A stretch of 64,000 bases of DNA from Sphingopyxis yananensis (GTDB taxonomy: Bacteria > Pseudomonadota > Alphaproteobacteria > Sphingomonadales > Sphingomonadaceae): assembly GCF_020687785.1 (NCBI RefSeq), contig NZ_JAJEWI010000005.1:372001-436000 (forward strand). The letters run 5' to 3'. A model generated the notes under the pieces. That model was not told the origin of the DNA. It saw only the letters and a list, made by a program, of their open reading frames with translations, and did no database searches. A program made the position numbers and the translations under genes. Positions 44,200 to 52,651 of this stretch are shown piece after piece; the stretch's first letter is position 1; each line of letters starts with the position of its first letter.

Positions 44200-44643
44200 A
44201 TGGCGCAGACACCGAATCTGGGCTTGCCCTTGATGGTGAGCGCACAGGCGCAAAAAGAAGTGACGCATAATGAAGCATTGGTTCTGATTGACGCGTTGTT
44301 GGCTGGGGTCGTCGAGGGGGCTCCTCGCAATGACCCGCCAACGGTAGCGCAAAGTGGTCAGTGCTGGATTATTGGGCAAAGTCCACTAGATAGCTGGGCC
44401 AATATGGCAGGCCAACTAGCGATATGGACCGATGGCGGCTGGCGATTTGTCGCACCGAAAAGAAATATGCAGATGCGCAGCGTAGAAGACGGAACAATAG
44501 TGCGTTTCGATGGGTTGGACTGGCAGTCACCCCCTGAGATTTTGGGCCCAGACGGTGGAACGACGGTCGATACGGAAGCTAGATCGGTGTTGGCCGCTTT
44601 GTTACAGTTGCTTCAAGGTCACGGTATGGTGAAAATGACGTAA
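44200..44643 (+). CDS. DUF2793 protein, GTA-associated
   Basis: A 147-residue protein: TPNLGLPLMVSAQAQKEVTHNEALVLIDALL, then ARNDPP-like GAPRNDPPTVAQSGQCWIIG, and GQLAIWTDGGWRFVAPKRNMQMRSVEDG. This is the DUF2793 pattern, often the last gene of sphingomonad and rhodobacter GTA or phage tail clusters, possibly a fibre or receptor-binding part. AGGAGAGG precedes the ATG. The OmpA gene follows 130 bases later. Confidence 0.85.
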   Translation: MAQTPNLGLPLMVSAQAQKEVTHNEALVLIDALLAGVVEGAPRNDPPTVAQSGQCWIIGQSPLDSWANMAGQLAIWTDGGWRFVAPKRNMQMRSVEDGTIVRFDGLDWQSPPEILGPDGGTTVDTEARSVLAALLQLLQGHGMVKMT

Positions 44644-44772
44644 TAGCACCGATAATGGTGTTATATGTGCGGCTTTTTCGCAACATCTGCGCGATTTGTT
44701 GGGTTGCGCGGAACCAAAGGCGGGGGTAGACGTCTGTCGAGAGGTAAATCTCAATTGAAAGGGGAACCTATT

Positions 44773-45864
44773 ATGAGGAAGCTTGCCGTCGCAGTGGCGT
44801 TGGCCTCCACTGCCCTTGCGTCGCCCGCTGTGGCACGCGACAACCAATGGTATGTTGGTGTTAGCGGTGGTGTCATGATCGTCGAAGATCAAGATCTTGA
44901 TATCACTCAGTTGGACGACGACCAATATACCGGCGTTTTGGACCACAAAACTGGCTGGGACGTTGATGGTAACGTCGGTTATGATTTCGGCGGTTTCCGC
45001 GCAGAAGTCGAAGTCGGCTATCGTCAAGCGAAGCTGAAAGAAGGCACGCAGCTCGGCAATACTTTTGACCTGAGCGGCAAAAACAGCGCGCTGAGCTTCA
45101 TGGTCAACGGTCTGTTGGACTTCGGTCCTGACGATGGCCTGCAAGGCTTCATCGGCGGTGGTGCCGGTGTTGCTCGCGTTTCGCTCAAGGGTGGTCAGCC
45201 TGGTCTGGCACGCTTGGTCGACGATTCGGACACGGGCTTTGCATGGCAAGCTCTGGCCGGTATCCGTGCACCGCTTAGCAAGAATGTTGACGCTGGCCTG
45301 AAGTATCGCTTCTTCAACGCAAGCAAACTTGACTATGTTGGCACCGAAGGTGACGTGATTTCGACTCGTTTCCGTTCGCACTCGGTTCTGGCTAGCCTGA
45401 CCTTCAACTTCGGTGGCGAAGAAGCGGCTCCTCCGCCTCCTCCTCCGCCCCCGCCGCCGCCTCCGCCTCCTCCGCCTCCTCCTCCGCCGCCTCCGCCGCC
45501 GGTTGTTGAGTGCGCACCTGGCCCGTACATCGTTTACTTCGATTGGGATGCCTCGAGCATCACGCCAGAAGCAGCTTCGACGCTGGACAACGCCATCAGC
45601 GCCTACAACCGTGGTTGCACGGGTACGCAGGTTATGCTGGCAGGCCACGCCGACCGTTCGGGTAACGCACGTTACAACGTCGGTCTGTCGGAACGCCGTA
45701 ACGCTTCGGTCCGCAGCTATCTGTCGGCTCGTGGTATCGGCGAAGGCTCGATCTCGGCTCAGGCATTTGGTGAATCGCGTCCTGCCGTTGCAACCGCCGA
45801 TGGCGTTCGCAACGATCAGAACCGTCGCGTGGAAATCACCTACGGTCCGAACTCGGGCATGTAA
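44773..45864 (+). CDS. OmpA family outer-membrane protein with polyproline linker
   Basis: A 363-residue protein: signal peptide MRKLAVAVALASTALASPAVA, an N-terminal eight-strand barrel (WYVGVSGGVMIVED to VLASLTFNFGGEE), a run of 24 Pro, and the C-terminal OmpA/MotB peptidoglycan-binding domain (IVYFDWDASSITPEA, LAGHADRSGNARYNVGLSERRN, ESRPAV and NRRVEIT). Codons are mostly GGT, CGT and AAC, unlike its neighbours, suggesting high expression. It has a strong terminator. It links the outer membrane to the wall. Confidence 0.95.
   Translation: MRKLAVAVALASTALASPAVARDNQWYVGVSGGVMIVEDQDLDITQLDDDQYTGVLDHKTGWDVDGNVGYDFGGFRAEVEVGYRQAKLKEGTQLGNTFDLSGKNSALSFMVNGLLDFGPDDGLQGFIGGGAGVARVSLKGGQPGLARLVDDSDTGFAWQALAGIRAPLSKNVDAGLKYRFFNASKLDYVGTEGDVISTRFRSHSVLASLTFNFGGEEAAPPPPPPPPPPPPPPPPPPPPPPPPVVECAPGPYIVYFDWDASSITPEAASTLDNAISAYNRGCTGTQVMLAGHADRSGNARYNVGLSERRNASVRSYLSARGIGEGSISAQAFGESRPAVATADGVRNDQNRRVEITYGPNSGM
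45430..45501 (+). repeat. 24-codon proline run in OmpA
   Basis: Twenty-four consecutive CCN codons (CCT and CCG mixed, one CCC) link the barrel to the peptidoglycan-binding domain. The mixture of codons limits slippage but the tract is still low complexity. Its length would set the distance between membrane and wall, and it needs EF-P for translation. Confidence 0.95.
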
Positions 45865-45898
45865 GATATTTCCGATCCCACTGGGATTGGAAGATGAG

Positions 45899-45926
45899 AA
45901 GGGCGGTGCCGCACGGCACCGCCCTT
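45899..45926 (+). terminator. Rho-independent terminator after ompA
   Basis: AAGGGCGGTGCC (45899-45910) and GGCACCGCCCTT (45915-45926) form a perfect 12-base stem with loop GCAC, followed by TTT. Confidence 0.92.
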
Positions 45927-45929
45927 TTT

Positions 45930-46277
45930 CGTGCGTCAGTGGGTGCTAGATATTGGATTCAATAGTGCCAGCGGTAGATAGAGTGAGTTTTGCGTGTAAT
46001 AGTGCGCGGCGCACGCAAGTCTGTCCGTCTTTGGGCGGCGCGTAGGCGTAAGGCCGCGCCGCCGCAAAGGGACTGTGTCGATTCTGGCGGGTATCAATGC
46101 CGTAGTGATATAGCGCGGATATGCGCGATGATATGCGTAGCCAAGCTAGGCATTCTCGGCGGGCTGATTTCCCCTGTATATTTCTGGACGATCGCTGAAT
46201 GAGGGGGCGTGGCGTGCTACGGCGAAATTGCAGCCCCCGTGGGGGAACGGAATCGTCCCTCAGTTGAGTCGTTTATA
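45930..46277. other. Intergenic region with a GC-rich hairpin
   Basis: No supported gene. A hairpin GGCGGCGCG (46034-46042) / CGCGCCGCC (46055-46063) with a 12-base loop is the only clear structure. Short frames here lack ribosome sites and have arginine-rich, non-protein-like composition. A small RNA is possible but not shown. Confidence 0.45.
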
Positions 46278-48059
46278 TCAATCCTGAAATTGCAGCTTGG
46301 CGAGGCGTGCATAGAGGCCGTCAGCGGCGACCAGATCATCATGGCGGCCTTCCTCTACAATGCGGCCTTGGTCCATCACGATGATGCGATCGGCGGCGCG
46401 CACGGTGGCCAAGCGGTGAGCGATCACGATGGTCGTGCGGCTTTGCATCAAATTTTCGACAGCATTTTGCACCAACCGTTCAGACTCCGCGTCCAGCGCG
46501 GATGTCGCTTCGTCGAGCAAAAGCAGGGGGGCAGGTCGTATCAGGGCGCGCGCTATGGCGATGCGCTGACGCTGGCCACCGGACAAACGTGCACCGCCTT
46601 CGCCCATTTGGGTGTCGAGACCGTGGGGCAGGCTGCGTAGGAATTCCTCGGCATTGGCGGCGCGGGCGGCGAACCAGAGCTGATCGTCGGTGGCGTCCCA
46701 ATGGCCATAGCGCAGATTGTCGCGCGCCGTGGCAGCAAAGATGATCGTTTCTTGCGGCACCATGGCGATACGGGAACGAACTTCGGCTGGGTCCGCGCTG
46801 GGGAGGGCCACACCGTCAAGGAGCACTGCGCCGTCCTGCGGATCATAGAAGCGCGCGGCGAGTTGAAACAGGGTGGATTTTCCTGCGCCAGATGGGCCGA
46901 CGATTGCCACCGTTTCGCGCGGCGCGATGCGCAATGAAAAATCATGCAGCGCGGGGGCGTCGGGCCGTGTCGGATAGCGGAAATGAACGTGGCGAAATTC
47001 CAATTCGCCGACGGGCGGTGAAGGCAGAGCAATGGGACGGACCGGCGCGGTGATGGAACTGCGTTCCACAAGCAGTTCGTTCAGCCGTTCGGCGGCACCA
47101 GCGGCCCGCAGTAAATCACCATAGACTTCGGTTAAGGCACCAAATGCGCCTGCAACCAACCCGCCCGTCAGCACAAATGCCGCGATGGTGCCGCCGGTGA
47201 TGCTGCCTTCGGCCACCCCAATTGCGCCATACCACAGCAAAGTGGTGATTGATGAAAATAGCAATCCGATGACCAGCGCCGTCATAATGGCGCGCAAGCG
47301 GATGCGGCGTTTGGCTGTGGTGAAATTGCTTTCAACGGCGGAGGAAAAACGATCGGCCTCGCGGGTTTGTTGGCCGAAAACCTGAACAATCTTCATCGCG
47401 CCCAATTGTTCGGCAACGGTCGCGCCAATATCGGCGACGCGGTCTTGGCTGACGCGGGAGACATTTTGCAGGTGACGGCCCATCAGCACGATGGGCATCA
47501 CGATGATGGGAATGCCGATCAAAATTCCTGCCGTGAGCTTTGGGGACAGGGTGAACAAATAGATCGTCCCGCCGATACCCATAACCAGATTGCGCAGAGC
47601 GATGGAAACGGTCGAACCGACGATTTGTTCGATAACTGCGGTATCGGCGGTCATGCGCGATGCGATTTCGGACGGGCGATTTTCCTCGAAAAAGCCTGGC
47701 GCGAGCGTGAGCAGATTTTTCTGAACGGCCTGCCGTATATCGGCGACCGTGCGTTCGCCCAGCCAACTGACAAAGTAAAAGCGCGTCGCCGTCGCCAATG
47801 CCATGATCGCGACAATGACATAGAATAGGCGGAAATGCGGGGACACATCGCCGCCACCGGCAATAAAGCCGCTGTCCACCATCTGTTTGAATTGCCACGG
47901 AATAGCCAGTGTAGAGAGCGCAGCCACCGACAAGGCCACCGCCGCGATCAACAATTGCATGGGGTAGCGCGACGCATAGGACCAGACCATTTTCAGGCTG
48001 TTCAAACTGCGGGCCGCCGGACGCTCGCTTGCGGTGGATGGTTGATCGGATTCAGACAT
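46278..48059 (-). CDS. ABC exporter with fused membrane and ATPase domains (MsbA-like)
   Basis: A 593-residue half-transporter. The N-terminal ~330 residues hold six helices. The ATPase domain has Walker A IVGPSGAGKST, the signature LSGGQRQRIAIARAL, Walker B LLLLDEATSALDAES and the switch His in VIAHRLATV. It probably acts as a homodimer exporting lipid or hydrophobic compounds. Alphaproteobacteria carry several such paralogues, so calling it the lipid A flippase would be too specific. No partner gene adjoins it. Confidence 0.93.
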   Translation of the reverse strand: MSESDQPSTASERPAARSLNSLKMVWSYASRYPMQLLIAAVALSVAALSTLAIPWQFKQMVDSGFIAGGGDVSPHFRLFYVIVAIMALATATRFYFVSWLGERTVADIRQAVQKNLLTLAPGFFEENRPSEIASRMTADTAVIEQIVGSTVSIALRNLVMGIGGTIYLFTLSPKLTAGILIGIPIIVMPIVLMGRHLQNVSRVSQDRVADIGATVAEQLGAMKIVQVFGQQTREADRFSSAVESNFTTAKRRIRLRAIMTALVIGLLFSSITTLLWYGAIGVAEGSITGGTIAAFVLTGGLVAGAFGALTEVYGDLLRAAGAAERLNELLVERSSITAPVRPIALPSPPVGELEFRHVHFRYPTRPDAPALHDFSLRIAPRETVAIVGPSGAGKSTLFQLAARFYDPQDGAVLLDGVALPSADPAEVRSRIAMVPQETIIFAATARDNLRYGHWDATDDQLWFAARAANAEEFLRSLPHGLDTQMGEGGARLSGGQRQRIAIARALIRPAPLLLLDEATSALDAESERLVQNAVENLMQSRTTIVIAHRLATVRAADRIIVMDQGRIVEEGRHDDLVAADGLYARLAKLQFQD

Positions 48060-48135
48060 TATCCTGTGCCCTAGCAGCGCGTGGGGCCGCGCTCAACGGC
48101 GTATCCACAGCATTTTAACGCGGAAATAAAGAATG

Positions 48136-48146
48136 CTGCATTGCAC
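48136..48146. promoter_or_regulatory. PhaR-like site upstream of PHA depolymerase
   Basis: CTGC-ATT-GCAC lies 77 bases before the phaZ start. It resembles the CTGC-N3/4-GCAG motif described for PhaR, the PHA-sensing repressor of alphaproteobacteria, with one mismatch. Weak evidence by itself; the gene context supports it. Confidence 0.35.
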
Positions 48147-48222
48147 AATGAGATATTTTCCTTAAATTGCGAAGGGACAGGCGACGCAGATTGCCGACCA
48201 ATTGCCCTCAGGAACTTGCCCG

Positions 48223-49443
48223 ATGTTGTATCATGCGTATGAATTCCAAAAGAATTGGCTAGCCGGAGCGAGTGCTTTGGCGCAGGCGGGGGCGCAGTTG
48301 GTCAACCATCCCGCCAATCCTTTTGGTTATTTTGGCGCGAGTCCGATGTTTCGTTCGGCCTTGGAAGTATTTGCTCATGCCGCGGCACCGCGTGGCAAGC
48401 CGGAATTTGGTTTGGACACCGTTGTGGTGGATGGCAAAACTCTGCCCGTCACGGAAAAGATTGAAGCCCGCCGTCCCTTTGGACAATTGAAGCATTTCAT
48501 CCATGATGGCGCGGTCGGCAAGCCTAAGCTGTTGATTGTCGCGCCGATGTCGGGCCATTATGCCACATTGCTGCGCGGCACTGTCGAACGGATGCTGCCC
48601 AGCCATGATGTGTGGATTACCGACTGGCGGGACGCCCGCAATGTTCCGATGGCCGATGGGCTGTTCGATCTGGATGATTATATTGATTATCTGATCGATT
48701 GGATGGCCCATATAGGTGAAGGGGCGCATATGCTGGCGGTTTGTCAGCCGTCGGTCCCCAGCTTTGCAGCGGCGGCGATTATGTCGGCCCAAAAACACCC
48801 CGCACGGCCCCGTAGCTTGACAATGATGGGGGGCCCCATTGATACGCGTGAGGCGCCAACTGCCGTCAATGATCATGCCACCAATCGGCCCTTTGCTTGG
48901 TTTCAGGAAAATGTGATCGCCACCGTTCCCGGCTATTATAATGGCGCGGGGCGGCGCGTATATCCGGGCTTTTTACAACTGGCGGGTTTCATGTCGATGA
49001 ACCTTGGCAATCATATGATGAGCCATTGGGACATGTTTAAGCATCTGGTGGAAGGCGACGGCGAAAGCGCGGATAAAACCAAAGAATTTTATGATGAATA
49101 TCGCTCGGTCTGCGACATGACGGAGGAATTTTACCTGCAAACGGTGGATGCGGTGTTCCAACGGCATTTGCTGCCAAAGGGTGAACTGTTGCATCGCGGC
49201 AAGCCGGTTGATTTGCGCGCCATTAATGATGTGGCTATTTTGGCCATTGAGGGCGAACGCGATGATATCAGCGGCGTGGGTCAAACCAAGGCGGCCTTGG
49301 CCCTGACGCCCAATTTGCCGGATGATAAGAAACAATATCAGTTGATCGACGGCGTCGGCCATTATGGCATTTTCAATGGCCGAAAGTGGCGGGACAATAT
49401 CGCCCCGATCGTCGAGGCGTGGATTCGGCAGAACGGCGGATAA
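48223..49443 (+). CDS. phaZ: Intracellular polyhydroxyalkanoate depolymerase
   Basis: A 406-residue enzyme that mobilises stored PHA granules to hydroxyacids. It starts MLYHAYEFQKNWLAGASALA, then FGLDTVVVDGKTLPVTEK, KLLIVAPMSGHYATLLRGTVE, and VWITDWRDARNVP. The catalytic Cys lies in MLAVCQPSVPSFAAA, as in PhaZ1-type enzymes, and the His in GVGHYGIFNGRKWR. ATG 48223 is chosen over 48202 by the preceding AGGAA. The beta-ketothiolase at 50.8 kb fits a role in PHA turnover, though it is not in the same transcript. Confidence 0.93.
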   Translation: MLYHAYEFQKNWLAGASALAQAGAQLVNHPANPFGYFGASPMFRSALEVFAHAAAPRGKPEFGLDTVVVDGKTLPVTEKIEARRPFGQLKHFIHDGAVGKPKLLIVAPMSGHYATLLRGTVERMLPSHDVWITDWRDARNVPMADGLFDLDDYIDYLIDWMAHIGEGAHMLAVCQPSVPSFAAAAIMSAQKHPARPRSLTMMGGPIDTREAPTAVNDHATNRPFAWFQENVIATVPGYYNGAGRRVYPGFLQLAGFMSMNLGNHMMSHWDMFKHLVEGDGESADKTKEFYDEYRSVCDMTEEFYLQTVDAVFQRHLLPKGELLHRGKPVDLRAINDVAILAIEGERDDISGVGQTKAALALTPNLPDDKKQYQLIDGVGHYGIFNGRKWRDNIAPIVEAWIRQNGG

Positions 49444-49521
49444 TTTGTGCCAGCAAGGGCTTGATCCCCGTGGCGGCATGAATGGACGGTATAGGCCCAG
49501 ACGAGCTTAGTGGGGACGAGC

Positions 49522-49917
49522 TTAGTGGGACGGCGATGTGCGCACCGCCCAATAGAGTAAAAATAGCGCCGCCGCCCAAATGCCAAGGACCATCATCATT
49601 CCCGCGCGACTGGATGGGCGCTGCATCGCGGCATCGGCCCGCGCGCAGCATGCCGCCCATATAGCCGGCGGGATCAGCCGGCGCACCGTCCACAGTCCAA
49701 TGGGAACGATGATCAGGTCGTCGATCCAGCCCAAAATCGGGATGAAATCTGGAATTAAATCGATGGGTGACAAAGCATAAGCGGCTACGGCTACGGCCAG
49801 CCACCGTGCCAGCAAGGGAACCTGTGGGTCCCGCGCCGCAAACCATGCCGCATGGGCTTGCCGCGCCCATTGATGCCCCATTTCGCCAATATGCTCTGCC
49901 AATGATTTGTCGCGCAT
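49522..49917 (-). CDS. DUF1232 (YkvA-type) small membrane protein
   Basis: A 131-residue protein with the DUF1232 core LARWLAVAVAAYALSPIDLIPDFIPILGWIDDLIIVPIGL (a membrane segment with a conserved SPIDLIPDFIP) and a second helix near the C-terminus. The function is unknown. It is convergent with phaZ across 78 bases. A 215-base gap follows upstream, in which I see no further gene. Confidence 0.9.
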   Translation of the reverse strand: MRDKSLAEHIGEMGHQWARQAHAAWFAARDPQVPLLARWLAVAVAAYALSPIDLIPDFIPILGWIDDLIIVPIGLWTVRRLIPPAIWAACCARADAAMQRPSSRAGMMMVLGIWAAALFLLYWAVRTSPSH

Positions 49918-50132
49918 AATGGGTTCATAGCGGCAAATCAGCGGGTTCCAAGCCCCTATAAGCGGTCTTATGCTTCGCTCGGCGGTTGGCTTGAGAATGA
50001 CCGATGCTTTTCACCGGTAAAAAATTGGCGCCATGTCACGCGATGCTCGGATGGCACGCGATGCCACTGGCGCCAAAAGTTTGGCCAAGGTGCGGGGCGG
50101 GAACCAACCTCCGCGCGCCTTAGCGAAAAGGG

Positions 50133-50597
50133 TTATAGTTTCACTTGGGCGTGATCGCCTAAATCGCCATTTTTGATATGTTGACCGGTCATCAGCTTGA
50201 GCAGGCCGTTGATGCCAGCATCGGCGGTCCAAATTTCCGCATCGTCCAAATCAAAACGCAGCAACTGTAAATCGGGGTCGGTCTTGCCGCCGTCATACCA
50301 AGCCTCGACGGCGCGGGACCAATAGGCATCGACCAATTCGGGGGTGGTGGAATCGCTTAATGTGCCGGAAATGCAGGCGAATAACTCATGCCCTTTGGCC
50401 GCGAATTGCGCCATGGCCCGTCCGCCCTTGGCCAAGCGGCCTTTGCGGTTGTGGAACATGTAAAAATAACCGTGATTGTCTGGGTCTAATTGCGCGGTCA
50501 TGGGAATGGCATGGTCGTGGGAACTGTCCAATTTCACCATGAGGAACGAGCTTTTATCCAACTCTTTCCACAGAGATTCGCGGATATCGTCGCTCAT
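50133..50597 (-). CDS. Pyridoxamine 5'-phosphate oxidase-like general stress protein
   Basis: A 154-residue split-barrel protein of the general stress protein 26 type: RESLWKELDKSSFLMVKLDSSHDHAIPMTAQLD, YFYMFHNRKGRLAKGGRAMAQFAAKGHELFACISG, and WSRAVEAWYDGGKTDPDLQLLRFDLDDAEIW. It binds flavin or a related cofactor; the role is unclear. ATG 50597 follows AGGAGAAG. No EcfG box was found upstream. Confidence 0.9.
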   Translation of the reverse strand: MSDDIRESLWKELDKSSFLMVKLDSSHDHAIPMTAQLDPDNHGYFYMFHNRKGRLAKGGRAMAQFAAKGHELFACISGTLSDSTTPELVDAYWSRAVEAWYDGGKTDPDLQLLRFDLDDAEIWTADAGINGLLKLMTGQHIKNGDLGDHAQVKL

Positions 50598-50747
50598 CAA
50601 GCTTCTCCTGCTCTGGGTAATATAATAGGGTGCTAGGAACACGCGCCGCGCCGCGATGCGTTGCCGATAATTTGGTCCATGTGCGATAATATGCACCCAG
50701 CATCCGGTCAGTTGAACTGCCGTGGGCAATCAGCCGAAATCGCGAAG

Positions 50748-50778
50748 AAAAAGGGTCGATCCAGATGTGGATCGACCC
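50748..50778 (-). terminator. Terminator after the thiolase gene
   Basis: GGGTCGATCC (50753-50762) pairs with GGATCGACCC (50769-50778) around AGATGT. On the reverse strand it is followed by TTTTT (50748-50752). It lies 33 bases past the thiolase stop. Confidence 0.9.
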
Positions 50779-50810
50779 TGATTTTCCGTGTCAAAATGGA
50801 TGTTCTCTTG

Positions 50811-51992
50811 TCAGAAAACCTCGAACAATCCCGCCGCGCCTTGGCCGCCGCCCACGCACATGGTGACAACGGCATATTTCACGCCGCGCCGCCGCCCTTC
50901 GATCAGCGCATGACCGACGCAGCGCGCACCCGTCATGCCAAAGGGATGGCCGATGGAGATGGACCCACCACTGACGTTCAAACGATCATCGGGAATGCCC
51001 AGCTTGTCACGGCAATAGAGCACTTGCACCGCAAAAGCTTCGTTCAATTCCCACAGGCCGATATCGTCCATCTTGAGGTTGAAGCGTTCCAGCAGCTTGG
51101 GGATGGCATAGACCGGTCCAATGCCCATTTCATCGGGCTCGGTGCCTGCAACGGCCATGCCGACATAGCGGCCTAGCGGATTGAGGCCCCGTTGTTCCGC
51201 GATTTTGGCTTCCATCAACACCATGGCAGACGAACCATCTGACAATTGGCTGGCATTGCCCGCCGTGATGCTATGTCCTTCGCCCATGACGGGGCGCAGG
51301 CTGGCCAGTCCTTCCAAGGTTGTGTCGGGGCGATTGCAGTCGTCGCGGTCGGCCACTACGTCGCGGAAGGTCACTTCCTTGGTTTCTTTATTCACCACCG
51401 CCATATTAGCGTTGCAGGCGATGATTTCATCGTCGAACTTGCCGGCGGCCTGTGCGGCGGCGGTGCGTTGCTGCGATTGCAGGCTATATTCATCCTGTGC
51501 TTCGCGGCTGATGTGATAGCGTTTCGCCACGACTTCAGCGGTGCCGATCATGGGCATATACACGTCTTTGTGCATCGCCAGCAATTCTTGGTCGGGCTCG
51601 ACGAACAGCTTGCCGCTGCCCGACACTTTGGAAATGCTTTCTACGCCGCCCGCCACGCATATATCTTGGCGGTCGATGATGATCTGCTTGGCAGCCGTCG
51701 CAATGGTCATCAAACCGGACGAACATTGGCGGTCAATGGACATCGCTGGCACCGTGACAGGCAAGCCGGCCCGCAGAGCGATCAAGCGGCCCACATTGCC
51801 CCCTGCCGATCCTTGCTGCACGGCAGCGCCAATCAGCACATCGTCAATTTCGCCGCCTGCAAGGCCAGCGCGCTCGACAGCGGCTTTGACCGAATAGGCC
51901 CCCAAGGTTGGGACGGTGGTGTTGTTAAACGCGCCGCGTCCCGCTTTGGTCAGCGGGGTCCGAGCGGTAGAAACGATGACGGCGTCACGCAT
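50811..51992 (-). CDS. Acetyl-CoA acetyltransferase (thiolase)
   Basis: A 393-residue thiolase. The acyl-accepting Cys90 is in [16 protein letters not shown]. The His is in [10 protein letters not shown], and the second Cys is in [15 protein letters not shown] at the C-terminus. It condenses two acetyl-CoA or cleaves 3-ketoacyl-CoA. With the MaoC hydratase upstream on the same strand it suggests beta-oxidation or PHA precursor supply. The gap of 84 bases allows co-transcription with the MaoC gene. Confidence 0.95.
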   Translation of the reverse strand: MRDAVIVSTARTPLTKAGRGAFNNTTVPTLGAYSVKAAVERAGLAGGEIDDVLIGAAVQQGSAGGNVGRLIALRAGLPVTVPAMSIDRQCSSGLMTIATAAKQIIIDRQDICVAGGVESISKVSGSGKLFVEPDQELLAMHKDVYMPMIGTAEVVAKRYHISREAQDEYSLQSQQRTAAAQAAGKFDDEIIACNANMAVVNKETKEVTFRDVVADRDDCNRPDTTLEGLASLRPVMGEGHSITAGNASQLSDGSSAMVLMEAKIAEQRGLNPLGRYVGMAVAGTEPDEMGIGPVYAIPKLLERFNLKMDDIGLWELNEAFAVQVLYCRDKLGIPDDRLNVSGGSISIGHPFGMTGARCVGHALIEGRRRGVKYAVVTMCVGGGQGAAGLFEVF

Positions 51993-52076
51993 GGCAATAA
52001 TCCTCTATGAAAAATGACATTGGACTTTTCTGGGGAGGCGGGCGTTTAATGGGCCGGAGAATATCCGGCCCCGCAA

Positions 52077-52535
52077 TCAAACAAAATATTGCGTGATCCA
52101 TTCGGCCATCAAAGCGGGCTTTTCCTCGCCTTCGATTTCAACCGAAATTTCAACGGTTTGTTGCCACTGTCCGGGACGCTTTTCGTCCAGTTCCAGCAAC
52201 TTGATATGGCCGCGCACCTTTTTGCCCGAACGGACGGGGGCCAAAAAGCGCACTTTGTTCATGCCATAGTTGACGCCCATTTTCACGCCAGCGGGACGCG
52301 GGTAATCGGCCTTGGCCATCATCAAGGGCATCAGCGACAGCGTCAAAAAGCCATGGGCAATGGTGCCACCAAAGGGCGTCTGTTTCGCTTTTTCTTCGTC
52401 CACATGGATGAACTGATGGTCACCGGTGGCGTCAGCAAATATATTGATCATGGCTTGGTCAACAAGGATCCATTCCGACGATCCCATCGACTTTCCAACA
52501 TAGCTTTGCAGTTCTTCGGCGGTCACGGTGGACAT
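52077..52535 (-). CDS. MaoC-family (R)-enoyl-CoA hydratase-like protein
   Basis: A 152-residue single hot-dog-fold protein. The catalytic Asp and His are in FADATGDHQFIHVDEEKAKQTPFGG, followed by TIAHGFLTLSLMPLM. The C-terminal part MGVNYGMNKVRFLAPVRSGKKVRG is typical of MaoC dehydratases. It would hydrate enoyl-CoA, possibly to the (R)-3-hydroxyacyl-CoA used for PHA. It sits upstream of the thiolase on the same strand. Confidence 0.92.
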   Translation of the reverse strand: MSTVTAEELQSYVGKSMGSSEWILVDQAMINIFADATGDHQFIHVDEEKAKQTPFGGTIAHGFLTLSLMPLMMAKADYPRPAGVKMGVNYGMNKVRFLAPVRSGKKVRGHIKLLELDEKRPGQWQQTVEISVEIEGEEKPALMAEWITQYFV

Positions 52536-52651
52536 ATATTCTCTCCCATTCTTTCGTTGAGCGATTTCTAGGCGAAGCGCTCGCCGAAAGACAAGGGGCA
52601 GGTTAATTCTCTGTTTCTGGTGACGAGCGCCGTAGCGTCAAAGGGGTGATG

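Larger units (their letters stand above)
29970..44643 (+). mobile_element. RcGTA-like gene transfer agent structural cluster
   Basis: Seventeen rightward genes follow the order of the Rhodobacter capsulatus GTA (g1, 2, 3, 3.5, 4, 5, 6, 8, 9, 10, 10.1, 11, 12, 13, 14, 15) plus DUF2793. One reversed gene interrupts them at 36375-36710. Most junctions overlap by 4-10 bases. Base composition resembles the flanks. There is no integrase, repressor, replication, lysis or attachment site, which argues for a domesticated particle that packages host DNA, not a prophage. Production by this strain is inferred. Confidence 0.9.

Noticed and set aside
29970..44643. Active prophage
   Set aside because: No integrase, attachment sites, replication, repressor or lysis genes. 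The gene order is that of a GTA, and base composition is like the host.
44710..44734. EcfG promoter for ompA (GGAAC-N16-CGTC)
   Set aside because: The -10 has one mismatch. OmpA genes are usually constitutive, so this is recorded only as a weak possibility.
45333..45530. Poly-Gly and poly-Arg frames near 45.4 kb
   Set aside because: They are other-frame readings of the CCN proline run in ompA.
45990..46202. Small rightward frame of 70 residues in the gap after ompA
   Set aside because: Arg- and Cys-rich composition, no ribosome site, and it spans a hairpin; not protein-like.
48108..48117. DnaA box (GTATCCACAG)
   Set aside because: A single near-match with no cluster, AT-rich unwinding element or origin genes nearby.
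50627..50660. EcfG promoter near the general stress protein gene
   Set aside because: GGAAC is present but CGTT is 18 bases away and the orientation points away from the gene.
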